From Mesobacillus jeotgali (GTDB lineage: Bacteria; Bacillota; Bacilli; Bacillales; Cytobacillaceae): a stretch of 64,000 nucleotides of DNA. The stretch covers positions 434,001-498,000 of the forward strand of contig NZ_FVZC01000008.1 in NCBI RefSeq assembly GCF_900166585.1. The letters are read 5' to 3'. The position numbers were made by a program, and so were the translations under genes. Position 1 is the first letter of the stretch. Each line of letters starts with the position of its first letter. Positions 1 through 10,000 of the stretch are shown piece after piece. The notes below the pieces were generated by a model. That model was not told where the DNA came from and made no database searches. It saw only the letters and a program-made list of their open reading frames with translations.

Positions 1-920
1 ATTTTGGAAAAAGTCTTTTTGGGAGTTGATACCTATGAAGGCGATTACATAAAAATACTTCGGTCGTGAAGACTTTTACAAATTTGATTCCTTAAATAAC
101 CTGAGTCGAGTGCCACTGCTTCTACTTTAAATCCAAAAGGTCAATCCGGGGATCCAACTTAGAAAGGTAAGGGACAGTGTTTGGACTTTTCCTGGAGTAA
201 CATAGGCGTTATGATATTAATCCTCATATTAGTAGTAAGGTGGTCTAGATAACAGAACATTTATTGCTTATTTCTTTGGACATGGAACCACAATCAGGAT
301 CGGTTGTACTTTTTCGGACCTCCTTGGTCTCTGTCACCTTCTCTCTTTCTTTTAGAGCTTTTTTCCGTGGTTTAATCTGTCATCATCAACAGTCTATTGA
401 ATTCTTCTAAGTATTACCTAGGCTTAGCTTCTACTTCTTTACGAGTCAGTTTATGCCTATTGGCAATTTGCTTTAAGGTGAGTGGAATTAGTAAATAAAA
501 CTCTCCCACCGACCATTCTATGATTAATGCTTGAAGTATTATTTCATCAAGGATTACTTGAAAGATGTTTGTATCCTTTAAACAAGTTCATTGATTCCGA
601 CTGATTGTTCCAATGGTCCACTACAGGGTTATTGAGCTTCAAGATTAGGAACCATCGATAGGCCACATTTATCTGCACTTCGCGTTCTAATTCTAGTTCC
701 GAACGGATGCCATAAAAGTCACCCATAAACATAATCTTAAAAAGAATAATCGGTCCTAAGGACGCCCATTATTCTAAGAATATAAGGGACGGACTTTCTC
801 CCTATAAAAGAAAAATTCCGTATACTTATCAACCTTTCTTAAGAGGTGATACTAAGGGACCAAGTCTTCAAAAAAGACAAATTTCACTTCATTATGTGAA
901 TCTCTTTTCGGTTTGAACAT
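1..920 (-). pseudogene. Degenerate IS1182-like transposase, runs off the left edge
   Basis: Translating the minus strand in pieces gives a recognisable IS1182-type transposase broken by several stops and frameshifts. The N-terminus reads MFKPKRDSHNEVKFVFFEDL with the ATG at 918-920. It is followed by HLLRKxDKY-like and NNGRP-like blocks, then LEREVQINVAYRWFL, then LKQIANRHKLTRKEVE (normally LKANANKRKFTREEVE), then STTDPDxGxM, and near the left edge VEAVALDSGYLRNQIC. The order and spacing match the family, so this is a dead insertion sequence and not a small gene, although a 61-codon piece at 547-732 stays open. The end of the element is outside the window and I could not place its terminal inverted repeats. 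Confidence 0.85.
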
Positions 921-990
921 TCAATTCACCATTCTAAGTATAATTAATTATATTATAATAAATTTACGAGGTGAATTAATGAAGAGAATA

Positions 991-1027
991 AACAAAAATA
1001 AAGGCTATCGAGAGTTTCTCGGCAGCC
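991..1027 (-). terminator. Rho-independent terminator of the gtr operon
   Basis: The hairpin pairs GGCT with AGCC and CGAGA with TCTCG. On the minus strand it is followed by a T-rich tract, and it lies about 40 bases after the stop of the GT-C gene. Confidence 0.7.
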
Positions 1028-1068
1028 TGAGGAACATCTCAAAAGTTCCTTCTTAGTAATAATATATT

Positions 1069-2592
1069 CTATTGTCTAAGCTTCTCCCACTCACTATAAG
1101 GAATAACCTTAAACTTAATCTCTTCAGGTATACCATGATATTCCTTGAAGGTTTCATATTGATATCCATCTATAATCGGTGTGCTTAACCATAAATATTG
1201 CTCATAGGGTAACCGGGTTAAAATGATTTCTTCCTCTCCGACTGCAACTTTTTCTTTTATATAGGCCATCCTCTCACGATCAACGGATCCATTCATTGTA
1301 AACACGTAAATATAGCTGATGGATAGGGCAAGAACTAATATGGTAAATACTTTATTTAGGGCTGCTAAATTGAAGTACTTATCTCTTATAATATATAATC
1401 CCATTTCAATTGCTGCTAGGACAAAGAATGCATAGGGAGCGATGAAGTTTCTTGGTCCAAATGGATGAACGAAGACAAGAGGTCCCGCAAGTACCAATAC
1501 AGAAAGTAAGTAAAAACATATTTTGTATTTAAGGTTTTTGTCAGTAATATACAATAATACAGTCAAAATGATACTTATATAAAACACCAATGAGAAAATG
1601 GATTCAAATATATGTGTATCGAGTTTGAAGAAGCTAATTCTCAGATAGGTCACAATAAAAATTTTATAAAATGGATAAATACTCAGCACATACAATAGAA
1701 TTGTTTTTAATCCCTTGAGAGCTTTTTCTGATTTTATTAAAAGAATAATACAAAACAGGGAAAGCACCAGGTTTAAGATGACATTGTTTAGAAACAGCAT
1801 AGGATATATTTGCTCACTATACACATCAAAGATCCTCTGAAAAAAACCAACCTCTTCTCCAACAGAACTTTCTTCAGGCTTGATGGATCTATAGGTATCT
1901 GCCCCGGTTAATATTTTAGAGTAAGCTCCATTGGTAAACATGATTCCTGCCCCAATAATAGTGGAAATTAAATAGGAAACATGAACAGCATAAACTTTTC
2001 TAAATCTCAGAAAGCAAAACAAGATAACGAAAAACGCCATTACAACTGCATAAATTGTAATATGCTCAACAAATAGCTGCGTCATAATGCCTAAAGGGAT
2101 AACAAAGACTGTCAACCAGCTTTTATATTGGGGAGGAGCGTCCTCAAATATATTTTTTATTAAGACAAGATACATTAAAACAAAAGCAATTGAAGTGATA
2201 TAATTTGAAAATCCGGCAACCCAAGCATAAGTCTGGCTTATAATATTGACAGGCACACATAGGAATAAGAGAAGACTTAAAAGATAGCCAAATACTGAAG
2301 GAGTCTTAAGCATGCTTCCTGCCAGAATTACTATTAAAGTAGAAAAAACCGCCATAATGAAAAATCTTGGCCACTCAACACGTGTAAGATAAAGTTCAAA
2401 AAGGTTGCCTAAATATCGCCCATTATAATTTTCAAACCAATTTTTTAAACGTGCCCACCCATCAGAACTACCCCATGTCCAGTCATCATGGGTTAAAGGG
2501 GTATTATAGGCAAGGTAAAAATATAACAAAAAAACAGCAATAGAAAAGATACTTATAAATCCTTTGTTCTCCCGAAAAACTGAGGTTTTCAC
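1069..2592 (-). CDS. GT-C type multi-spanning glycosyltransferase (DUF6056-like), third member of a Gtr-type system
   Basis: An integral membrane protein of about 507 residues with roughly ten to twelve hydrophobic segments. A HDDW motif follows the first membrane segment (residues 35-38 from the GTG), the acidic loop-1 position typical of GT-C enzymes that use polyprenyl-phosphate sugars. A YAWVAGFSNYITS segment resembles DUF6056 proteins. The reading frame extends up to a TTG at 2616, but only the GTG at 2592 has a Shine-Dalgarno-like GGAG in front, so I prefer that start. It is the last gene after gtrB and gtrA. In such triads this enzyme moves the sugar from the lipid carrier to the polymer outside the membrane. 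Sugar and acceptor are unknown; WTA or another wall glycan is likely from the neighbours. Confidence 0.75.
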   Translation of the reverse strand: MKTSVFRENKGFISIFSIAVFLLYFYLAYNTPLTHDDWTWGSSDGWARLKNWFENYNGRYLGNLFELYLTRVEWPRFFIMAVFSTLIVILAGSMLKTPSVFGYLLSLLLFLCVPVNIISQTYAWVAGFSNYITSIAFVLMYLVLIKNIFEDAPPQYKSWLTVFVIPLGIMTQLFVEHITIYAVVMAFFVILFCFLRFRKVYAVHVSYLISTIIGAGIMFTNGAYSKILTGADTYRSIKPEESSVGEEVGFFQRIFDVYSEQIYPMLFLNNVILNLVLSLFCIILLIKSEKALKGLKTILLYVLSIYPFYKIFIVTYLRISFFKLDTHIFESIFSLVFYISIILTVLLYITDKNLKYKICFYLLSVLVLAGPLVFVHPFGPRNFIAPYAFFVLAAIEMGLYIIRDKYFNLAALNKVFTILVLALSISYIYVFTMNGSVDRERMAYIKEKVAVGEEEIILTRLPYEQYLWLSTPIIDGYQYETFKEYHGIPEEIKFKVIPYSEWEKLRQ

Positions 2593-2642
2593 AATAGCAC
2601 TCCATTCTTGAATCAAGATGTCAAAAAATAAAATAATGCTGC

Positions 2643-3047
2643 TTAAGAATCTTTTTGAGTTTTAAAGATAAATTGTTTGCTAAAAATATAGTTGGCAACT
2701 AGCACTACAAAGTTTGCAAGGATTTTTGAGATCGTTCCATTTATGCTTAAACCGCTTACTAATAAGATCATGATGCCTAAATCCATGAAAAAAGATAAAA
2801 GCCGGAAACCAAAAAAGGATGACATTTCGGTGAGCCGGGCTTTCATGGTTGGTGTATGACTTTTAAATACATATTTTTTATTAGAAAAATACGCAAAAAG
2901 TACAGCAGCAATCCAAGCAATAGTGGTTGAGACTCTATAATCTAATCCCAAAATTTCTTCTGAAATCCAATATGTCACAATGTTAACTAGAGTAGTAAAG
3001 CCACCCATGATGATATACATGGCAATTTTATGAAAGTCTTTTTTCAT
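2643..3047 (-). CDS. gtrA: GtrA-family membrane protein (putative polyprenyl-phosphate-sugar flippase)
   Basis: 134 residues with four predicted membrane helices and the GtrA/GtcA signature layout: the N-terminal YIIMGGFTTLVNIVTYW, then NKKYVFKS, and a C-terminal NYIFSKQFIFK. GtrA/GtcA proteins help a sugar-charged polyprenyl phosphate cross the membrane. The start overlaps the end of gtrB by 20 bases and the next gene begins about 50 bases downstream, so the three genes form one operon and probably one pathway. Confidence 0.85.
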   Translation of the reverse strand: MKKDFHKIAMYIIMGGFTTLVNIVTYWISEEILGLDYRVSTTIAWIAAVLFAYFSNKKYVFKSHTPTMKARLTEMSSFFGFRLLSFFMDLGIMILLVSGLSINGTISKILANFVVLVANYIFSKQFIFKTQKDS

Positions 3048-3990
3048 ATTGTTTTAACTCTTTCTGATTATTGTATTCTTCTACAAAATATAGGGGCCTA
3101 TTTTTTGTTTCATTAAAAATTCGCCCTAAATATTCACCGATGATGCCGAGCGATATGAGCTGTATCCCTCCCAAAAATAATATTACAACCATTAGAGACG
3201 GGTAACCGCTAACGTTAGTTCCAAACAATAAAGTTTGAAAAATGATAACCAAAAGATAGATGAAAGATAAAATAGAAATGATAAATCCCATAATTGAAGA
3301 TAATCTTAATGGGAAGGTTGTAAATGAGGTTATACCTTCCAGCGCTAATTCGATCAGGTTAGAATAGCTCCATTTCGTATCTCCTCCAGCTCTTGGTGCC
3401 GCTTCATATTCGATTTCTTTCTTGTTGAAGCCAATCCAGCTGTACATTCCTTTAGTATAACGCTGCGATTCTCTTAGTAATTTAAGAGCATCTACACAAC
3501 GCCGGTCAAGTAATCGAAAATCACCGGCATCTGGAAGTATATGAATCCTTGTCGTCTTCTGTAAAAATTGGTAGTACTTCTTGGAGGTGAATTTCTTCAG
3601 CCAGTTTTCACCCTCGCGTTTGATTCGTTTGGCATAAACATCCTCGTATCCCAATTCCCAGTATTTGATCATTTCCGGGATTAGTTCTGGTGGATGCTGC
3701 AGGTCCGCATCCATGATAATAACAGCATCTCCTTTTGCATAATCAAACCCAGCTGCCATGGCTGTTTCTTTCCCATAATTTCTTGAAAGATCGACATATG
3801 AAATACGTCTATCAAACTCTCGCAATGATTTAATGGTATTGAGAGTATGATCTGAACTTCCATCATTTATGAATAAAATCTCAATGTTATAACCAGGCAG
3901 TTCGTATGCAACATTACTGATCCTTTCATATAACATATCGAGAACCTTTTCTTCATTGTAAGCAGGCACTAATATGGTGATTAACTTCAT
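3028..3990 (-). CDS. gtrB: GtrB-like polyprenyl-phosphate glycosyltransferase (GT2)
   Basis: 320 residues. The N-terminal GT2 domain starts LVPAYNEE and carries the DAD metal-binding motif at residues 94-96 within MDADLQHP. Two membrane helices follow at about 230-290, the layout of GtrB/CsbB/DPM1-type enzymes. They charge undecaprenyl phosphate with a sugar on the cytoplasmic face. It is the first gene of the gtrB-gtrA-GT-C operon. Its start overlaps the stop of a six-codon leader frame that has a strong AGGAGG site, suggesting translational coupling. Confidence 0.87.
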   Translation of the reverse strand: MKLITILVPAYNEEKVLDMLYERISNVAYELPGYNIEILFINDGSSDHTLNTIKSLREFDRRISYVDLSRNYGKETAMAAGFDYAKGDAVIIMDADLQHPPELIPEMIKYWELGYEDVYAKRIKREGENWLKKFTSKKYYQFLQKTTRIHILPDAGDFRLLDRRCVDALKLLRESQRYTKGMYSWIGFNKKEIEYEAAPRAGGDTKWSYSNLIELALEGITSFTTFPLRLSSIMGFIISILSFIYLLVIIFQTLLFGTNVSGYPSLMVVILFLGGIQLISLGIIGEYLGRIFNETKNRPLYFVEEYNNQKELKQYEKRLS

Positions 3991-4007
3991 TCGATTAATA
4001 CCCCCAT
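3987..4007 (-). other. Six-codon minicistron overlapping the gtrB start
   Basis: A strong AGGAGG (complement of 4019-4024) precedes ATG GGG GTA TTA ATC GAA TGA. The TGA overlaps the gtrB ATG in the form ATGA. This could couple ribosome loading to gtrB, but it may also be chance, because gtrB also has a weaker GGGGG directly upstream. Confidence 0.35.
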
Positions 4008-4255
4008 TGTTCTATTATCCTCCTGGTAAATTGACATAAAAGATAATACCCCTATTTAATTTGAATAAACAGAAACTAATATATCAATCTAGATATTGTA
4101 TCTTAATATTAATTGACTCATTGTTAAGTTAACAAATTTTTAATGTTTATGGAATTTATAACCATCAACTATGTAAAATGGAAAATTTCATAAAGGAATC
4201 ATAGAAAAAGTAGTGGAAGGTAAGTCATTAAATAGTTATTGGAATATTCGTAAAC

Positions 4256-4284
4256 TTGACATGATTCGACAATCCCCTTTTAAT
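4256..4284 (+). promoter_or_regulatory. SigA-type promoter for the acyltransferase pair
   Basis: TTGACA, a 17-base spacer, then TTTAAT, about 45 bases before the MBOAT gene. The rest of the 338-base divergent gap (3991-4328) is AT-rich. I see nothing else in it apart from the minicistron at its left end. Confidence 0.7.
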
Positions 4285-4328
4285 TAGAAGAGGATTTTTA
4301 AAGCCTGCTAATAGAAGGGGAAGAAATC

Positions 4329-5750
4329 ATGTTATTTAGTTCTACGGTGTTTTTATTTGCGTTTTTGCCTATTGTTTTTTTATTGTACTTTTTAGGTCAT
4401 CCTAAGCTTAAGAATATGATCTTACTTGCGGCAAGTTTGTTGTTTTATGCTTGGGGAGAACCGAAGTTTACAATCATCATGCTTCTATCCATTTTAATGA
4501 ACTATGTTTTTGCTTTGATTGTCGATGCAAAAAGAGAACATGGTACAGCTGTTAAATGGGTTATGTCCATTATGGTGCTTGCAAATTTACTTTTATTGGG
4601 CGTATTCAAATATGCCAACTTTATTGTTGATAATTTGAATGCTCTGATTGGCACCACTATTGAAATTCCTTCAATTCCATTGCCGATTGGGATTTCCTTT
4701 TTTACTTTCCAGGCGATGAGCTATGTCATCGATGTGCACCGAAAAGATGGTAGGGTACAAAAGAACCCAATCAATATGGCCCTTTATATTTCTTTATTTC
4801 CACAGCTGATCGCTGGTCCAATAGTACGTTATCAGACAGTCGCTGATCAGATTAATAAGAGAATAGAAAGTCTGGAGAAAATTGCTGAAGGGGTTAGAAG
4901 ATTTCTGATTGGTTTAGCAAAGAAGATGTTTCTGGCTAATAATGCCGGTCTGGTCGCGGATCAAATCTTCTCACAGAATCCCGGAGAGATGTCAGTAGGA
5001 ATGGCATGGATTGGGATTATCGCTTATTCCCTGCAGATTTACTTTGATTTCTCTGGTTATTCGGATATGGCGATTGGCTTAGGGAAGATGTTCGGGTTTG
5101 ATTTCCTTGAGAACTTTAACTATCCATATATCTCAAAGTCAGCAACGGAATTCTGGCGCCGCTGGCATATTTCCCTCGGAAGCTGGTTTAGGGATTACTT
5201 GTATATCCCTCTGGGCGGGAATCGAAAAGGGGAAATAAGGACTTATATGAACCTTTTCATCGTCTGGTTTGCTACAGGCCTGTGGCATGGAGCGAGCTGG
5301 ACGTTCATAACCTGGGGTCTTTATTATGGGTTCCTGATTATGTTAGAAAAAGCATTCCTGTTAAAGTTATTTAAAAGGATTCCAAATTTCCTGCAGCATA
5401 TTTATGCGCTATTGATTGTTATGATTGGATGGGTATTCTTCCGGTCTGAAACTTTTACCTACGCATTTGACTATATTAAAACAATGTTTGGTTTAAATGG
5501 TATCGGATTATGGGATGAAAAAGCCGCATTCTATACCTATGAGCATGGAGTTATTCTGGTACTGGCTATAATTGGAGCTACTCCTATAGTTAAAATGCTG
5601 CTAGATTGGCTGTCTGCTGAAAATCAGAATAACGTCGCTAGTATAGGTAAAAATATTGCTTTAAACTCATACTATGTAGTTATTTTTGTACTATCGGTCA
5701 TTTATGTGGTTTCAACAACCTTTAATCCGTTTATTTATTTCCGTTTCTAA
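4329..5750 (+). CDS. MBOAT-family O-acyltransferase (AlgI/DltB-like)
   Basis: 473 residues with many membrane segments. Family landmarks are PQLIAGPIVRY, the FWRRWHISLGSWFRDYLYIPLGG block, and WHGASW with the presumed catalytic histidine at residue 320. MBOAT proteins of this type bring acetyl groups across the membrane for transfer to a surface polymer. A ribosome site (GAAGGGGAAG) sits just before the ATG. The next gene, 28 bases downstream, is a DHHW protein, the usual partner. The acylated polymer is unknown; WTA, a secondary polysaccharide or peptidoglycan are possible given the flanking genes. Confidence 0.9.
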   Translation: MLFSSTVFLFAFLPIVFLLYFLGHPKLKNMILLAASLLFYAWGEPKFTIIMLLSILMNYVFALIVDAKREHGTAVKWVMSIMVLANLLLLGVFKYANFIVDNLNALIGTTIEIPSIPLPIGISFFTFQAMSYVIDVHRKDGRVQKNPINMALYISLFPQLIAGPIVRYQTVADQINKRIESLEKIAEGVRRFLIGLAKKMFLANNAGLVADQIFSQNPGEMSVGMAWIGIIAYSLQIYFDFSGYSDMAIGLGKMFGFDFLENFNYPYISKSATEFWRRWHISLGSWFRDYLYIPLGGNRKGEIRTYMNLFIVWFATGLWHGASWTFITWGLYYGFLIMLEKAFLLKLFKRIPNFLQHIYALLIVMIGWVFFRSETFTYAFDYIKTMFGLNGIGLWDEKAAFYTYEHGVILVLAIIGATPIVKMLLDWLSAENQNNVASIGKNIALNSYYVVIFVLSVIYVVSTTFNPFIYFRF

Positions 5751-5778
5751 AAAAATTAAAGGGAAAGGGGTGTGAAAA

Positions 5779-6957
5779 TTGCCTTATAAAATGAAAGATC
5801 TTTTTATAGTATCTGTATTTTTTGGTGTGATTTTTTTCTTTGGTGCTGCTGCACTACTGTCAAACGACAGAGCTTCTTCGCAGCTGGAGGGAAGAACACT
5901 AGCTAAAAAACCGGTTGCTGACCCGGATGAAATGGTCTCAGGCGAGTACTTCAAAAAGTACGATCGTTATTTTTCAGATCAGTTTCCCTTACGTGATAAA
6001 TGGATTGAAGGGAATGCCTTTATAGACAAAAATGTCTTAGCAAAAAACTATATAAGAGGTATTTACATCAATGATAATGGCTACATGATTACGCCTATAA
6101 ATCCTCCGAATAATGGAAGTTCCATCGTTAATATTAATAAGACAATGAATTCATTTTCGGCAGACTTAAATCGAAGTAATGTAAAGACCTATTTTGCCTT
6201 AGTTCCAAATAAGTCTACGATGATGGAGAAGGACCTGCCTGATTATATTGAAAGCCATGCTAATGAACTGACAGATAAGCTCTTGAATGGCTTTTCAAAA
6301 GATGTCAGGGCAATTGACTTCAGGGAAGAAATGAACACCCGGATGGAACAGGAGAATAACCTATATTTTTATACTGACCATCATTGGAAGCCAAAGGCTG
6401 CCTATTATGCATACGAAAGAATAGTTAATGAAATGTCAGGAGATTTTCCACAGATTGGGAACCCGGTTAAAAAGGATTACTTTGAGTGGAAAGAGCATCC
6501 TGCCCCATTTTATGGGTCGGAAGCAAGAAAAACAACAGAAGTAAACGCTGCTAAGGCAGACACGATTACACTTGTGAATCCAAAAAATGAAAAAGAACCT
6601 TTAACTGTGTGTTACGGTGGATCCTGTGATAAAACATTCTATGATCTAGACGTCCTCGAAGCTAAGGATGTTTACAGTAATAAGTACGTAACATACATGT
6701 CAGGGGATGTTCCAGAAGGAATTATTAAGAATCCAAATGTTAAGAATGGGTTAAAGGTACTTATTTTAAAGGATTCATACGCGAATCCGATGATTCAATT
6801 TATGGCCAGGAGCTTTGAAGAGACAAGACTTCTTGATTTGAGAAAACATGATAATCTGGATGTAAATCAGTACGTTTTAGAAAATGGAATTGATGCAGTA
6901 GTCTTTGTTCACAATATCAACTCGATTGTTGTTACTCCTGCCTTCCTCAACCTGTAA
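5779..6957 (+). CDS. DHHW-family (AlgJ/AlgX-like) exported acetyltransferase partner
   Basis: 392 residues with an N-terminal membrane anchor at about 8-28 and an extracellular domain. The family motif TDHHW is at residues 199-203, and a DSY triplet at 332-334 matches the SGNH-like nucleophile block of AlgJ/AlgX proteins. Such proteins take the acetyl group delivered by the MBOAT partner and pass it to the polymer outside the cell. The start is a TTG, chosen because the GGGAAAGGGG ribosome site lies at the right distance from it and too far from the next ATG. Cotranscribed with the upstream gene; a terminator follows. Confidence 0.82.
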   Translation: MPYKMKDLFIVSVFFGVIFFFGAAALLSNDRASSQLEGRTLAKKPVADPDEMVSGEYFKKYDRYFSDQFPLRDKWIEGNAFIDKNVLAKNYIRGIYINDNGYMITPINPPNNGSSIVNINKTMNSFSADLNRSNVKTYFALVPNKSTMMEKDLPDYIESHANELTDKLLNGFSKDVRAIDFREEMNTRMEQENNLYFYTDHHWKPKAAYYAYERIVNEMSGDFPQIGNPVKKDYFEWKEHPAPFYGSEARKTTEVNAAKADTITLVNPKNEKEPLTVCYGGSCDKTFYDLDVLEAKDVYSNKYVTYMSGDVPEGIIKNPNVKNGLKVLILKDSYANPMIQFMARSFEETRLLDLRKHDNLDVNQYVLENGIDAVVFVHNINSIVVTPAFLNL

Positions 6958-6970
6958 ATTTACAACTCGA

Positions 6971-7000
6971 AAGACCGGATTTCTATCTGGTCTTTTTTTT
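6971..7000 (+). terminator. Terminator after the MBOAT/DHHW pair
   Basis: AAGACC pairs with GGTCTT around a short loop, and the hairpin runs straight into eight T. Confidence 0.8.
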
Positions 7001-7091
7001 GTTTCGAAAAAGACAAATTTATCGTTTCTTTTACAAGTTTCGATAAATTAATAGGTAATTTTAAGCATTTTTAATAAAACTATTAACTTTT

Positions 7092-10000
7092 TTGAAAGAA
7101 TTTAGGATAATAATAGAGAATTATGAAAAAGGAGGAGAGTTTGCTATTAATTTTCGACAACTGAATAATCCTTTGTTCTCATTGTTTTTTTTGATATTAT
7201 TGGCATTTGGCTTTTCAGGCAATGATGTTAAAGCGGCTGAAGGGGATTGGACTGCTTCTTTTTACCCGAATATGACTCGGAGCGGAACACCAATAACCAA
7301 GACATACAGCAATCTGAATCTATCTTGGGGATCGGGTTCACCTGACTCAAGAATTCCTTCAGATTATTTTTCTGCCAAAATATCAAAACGTGTTTCAGTC
7401 AGTGAACCAGGAAATTACCGGATAAGTGGAGTTGCAGATGATGGAATTCGCATCTATGTTGACGGTGTTAGAAGGTTCGATTACTACACAGATGGAGTGC
7501 ATAGATTCAATAACGAATTCTACTTATCGCAAGGAACTCATGTTGTGACCATTTTGTATTACGAACGTAAGTGGAGTGCATCATTGCAGGTCGACCTGGA
7601 GAGAATCCAGGAGCATATTTCTTCCGATAATTGGAATGTATCTTTTTATCCGAATTTTAGTCTTAGCGGGACACCGATCACTCGAAGTGTCGGTGATTTG
7701 AACTATTATTGGGGACATGGTTCGCCTAGCCCATATATCCCAACAGACTACTTTACGGCAAAGGCATCCAAGCGTGTTTCTGTCAGGGAACCAGGGAAGT
7801 ATAGGATTAAAGGTCTTGCAGATGATGGTGCCCGGATTTATGTTGATGGTAAACGTAGATTCGATTACTGGACTGATGGAATTCATCGTTTCAACAATGA
7901 AATCTATTTAACCGAGGGTACCCATGTAATTACTATTGTCTACTATGAACGTAAATGGAGTGCAGCTTTAGACGTTGACGTGGAAAAAGTAGAGGAACAG
8001 CCTCCAACAGATAGCTGGAAGGCTACATACTACCCTACAGTGAATTTTGTAGGAACTCCTGTTGTACGTTCAGCCAACGAGCTGGATTTTTATTGGGGTT
8101 CTGGGTCACCTGCATCTGGTATACCTACAGATAATTTCTCTGCTGTATATGAACGAAAGCTGGTGCTTGATTCACCAAGGACATTCAAGCTCTCGGGATT
8201 AGCAGATGACGGAATCAGAGTATACATTGACGGCATAAAACATCTTGACCTTTGGGCTGATGGTGTAAATCGTTTTAACAAGGACATTTCACTTACTGCT
8301 GGTACTCATATTGTTAAAGTAGAGTACTATGACCATAAATGGAGTGCAGCTATTGATTTGGATTTACAAGACATAACGCCTGTCAATGTTCCGCCGGGAT
8401 ACTGGAAAGCGACATTGTACCCATCTGCAGATTTAACTGGAACACCGGTAAACGCTGCATACCAGGATTTAAACTTCTATTGGGGAAGTGGTTCACCGCA
8501 TGTGAATATCCCAAGCGATAATTTTTCTGGAGTCTTTGAAAAAACGATTACAGTAGCGCAATCCGGAAATTACCGTTTTGTCGGAAAAGCTGATGACGGT
8601 GTCAGAGTCTATGTAGATGGCGTAAAGAAAATCGATTTGTGGAGAGATGGCGTCCAGACAATTAATACTCCAATTCCGCTTTCTGCAGGGAATCACCAGG
8701 TTAGAGTAGAGTACTATGACCGTAAGTGGAGTGCTGCTCTAGATTTGCAGTTAATAGAGGATTTTTGGGATGCTAAGTTTTACCCTAATTCAAGCTTGTC
8801 TGGAACTCCAGTTAACCTGGCTTACAACGAGCTGAATCTTGCATGGGGTGCCGGTTCACCGCACACAAGCATTCCTGTTGATGAATTTTCTGGTGTTCTT
8901 GAAAAGCAAGTCTTTATCGATAAGGCAGGCAAGTATAGTCTTACGGGAAAAGCTGATGATGGAATCAGAATTTACGTCGATGGCGTGAAACAGCTGGATT
9001 TATGGAAAGACGGAGTAAATGAGTTTAACCATAATATAAACCTGTCTCAGGGTCTTCATACCATAAAGGTAGAATATTATGACCGTAAATATAGTGCTAC
9101 TCTTGTGATGGACTTAAAAGAAGTAACCATTCGTAAGGTAACTACCTATACACAGTATGATGTAACTTATACTGAAGCGCTTAATAGGCAAATAGGTGTT
9201 TCTCAAACCGATAAAAGATACGATGCATACGTAAGAAGTGATGCGCTGATTGTAGATGCTGCCACTCCTAATGTGGGATATGTCAATGGGGCTGGCTGGA
9301 ATGTCCGAGGAGTGCCAGTAGATGGATGGGTCCTTGGTAAGTTGAATGATAAAGAAAAAGTTACAATTTACTCAAAAGCTAAGCAATCAGATGGGTATGA
9401 CTGGTATAAGATTTATTATAATAGAACTTGGGTAAATCCTAGTCCAACAGATATCTCTTACTACCTGAATCCTAATACGTTTGCACTGGGAAGTTCACAA
9501 AGCTATCAGTTTATTAAACTATCTCAGCCGGCTGATTCTGATCCAACCGAGGTTAACCAAAAGGTCCTAACCAACAAAGGTGTTCTTTCTGGTAAAGCTT
9601 CTGTGTTCCTGCAGGCTGGCAGGTCCTACAGCGTGAATGAGATCTATCTAATTTCTCATGCATTGCATGAAACAGGAAATGGAACATCAAGGCTTGCCAC
9701 TGGAGTTAAGGTAAACCAGAAGCGCGATGCAAATGGCAATGTCATGATTGATCCTGCTACTGGTGAAAAGGAAATCGTAGTCTTGGATCCTTCTGCAACA
9801 AGTTATGAAGCAATTGTTTTTAACATGTATGGAATTGGTGCCTTTGATAGATGTCCTTTAGAGTGCGGCTCACGGAAGGCCTTTAACGAAGGTTGGACAA
9901 GCGTTGACAAAGCGATCATTGGCGGTGCACAATTCGTTGCTGAGAAATATGTCCATGTTGGACAGGATACTTTGTATAAAATGAAGTTTAATCCTGCTAA

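Noticed and set aside
547..732. 61-residue minus-strand frame as a separate gene
   Set aside because: It is the best-preserved fragment of the dead IS1182-like transposase.
4272..4296. Hairpin AATCC...GGATT followed by T as a terminator
   Set aside because: It overlaps the -10 region and start site of a good SigA promoter, so its left arm would not be transcribed from there, and no gene ends upstream of it.
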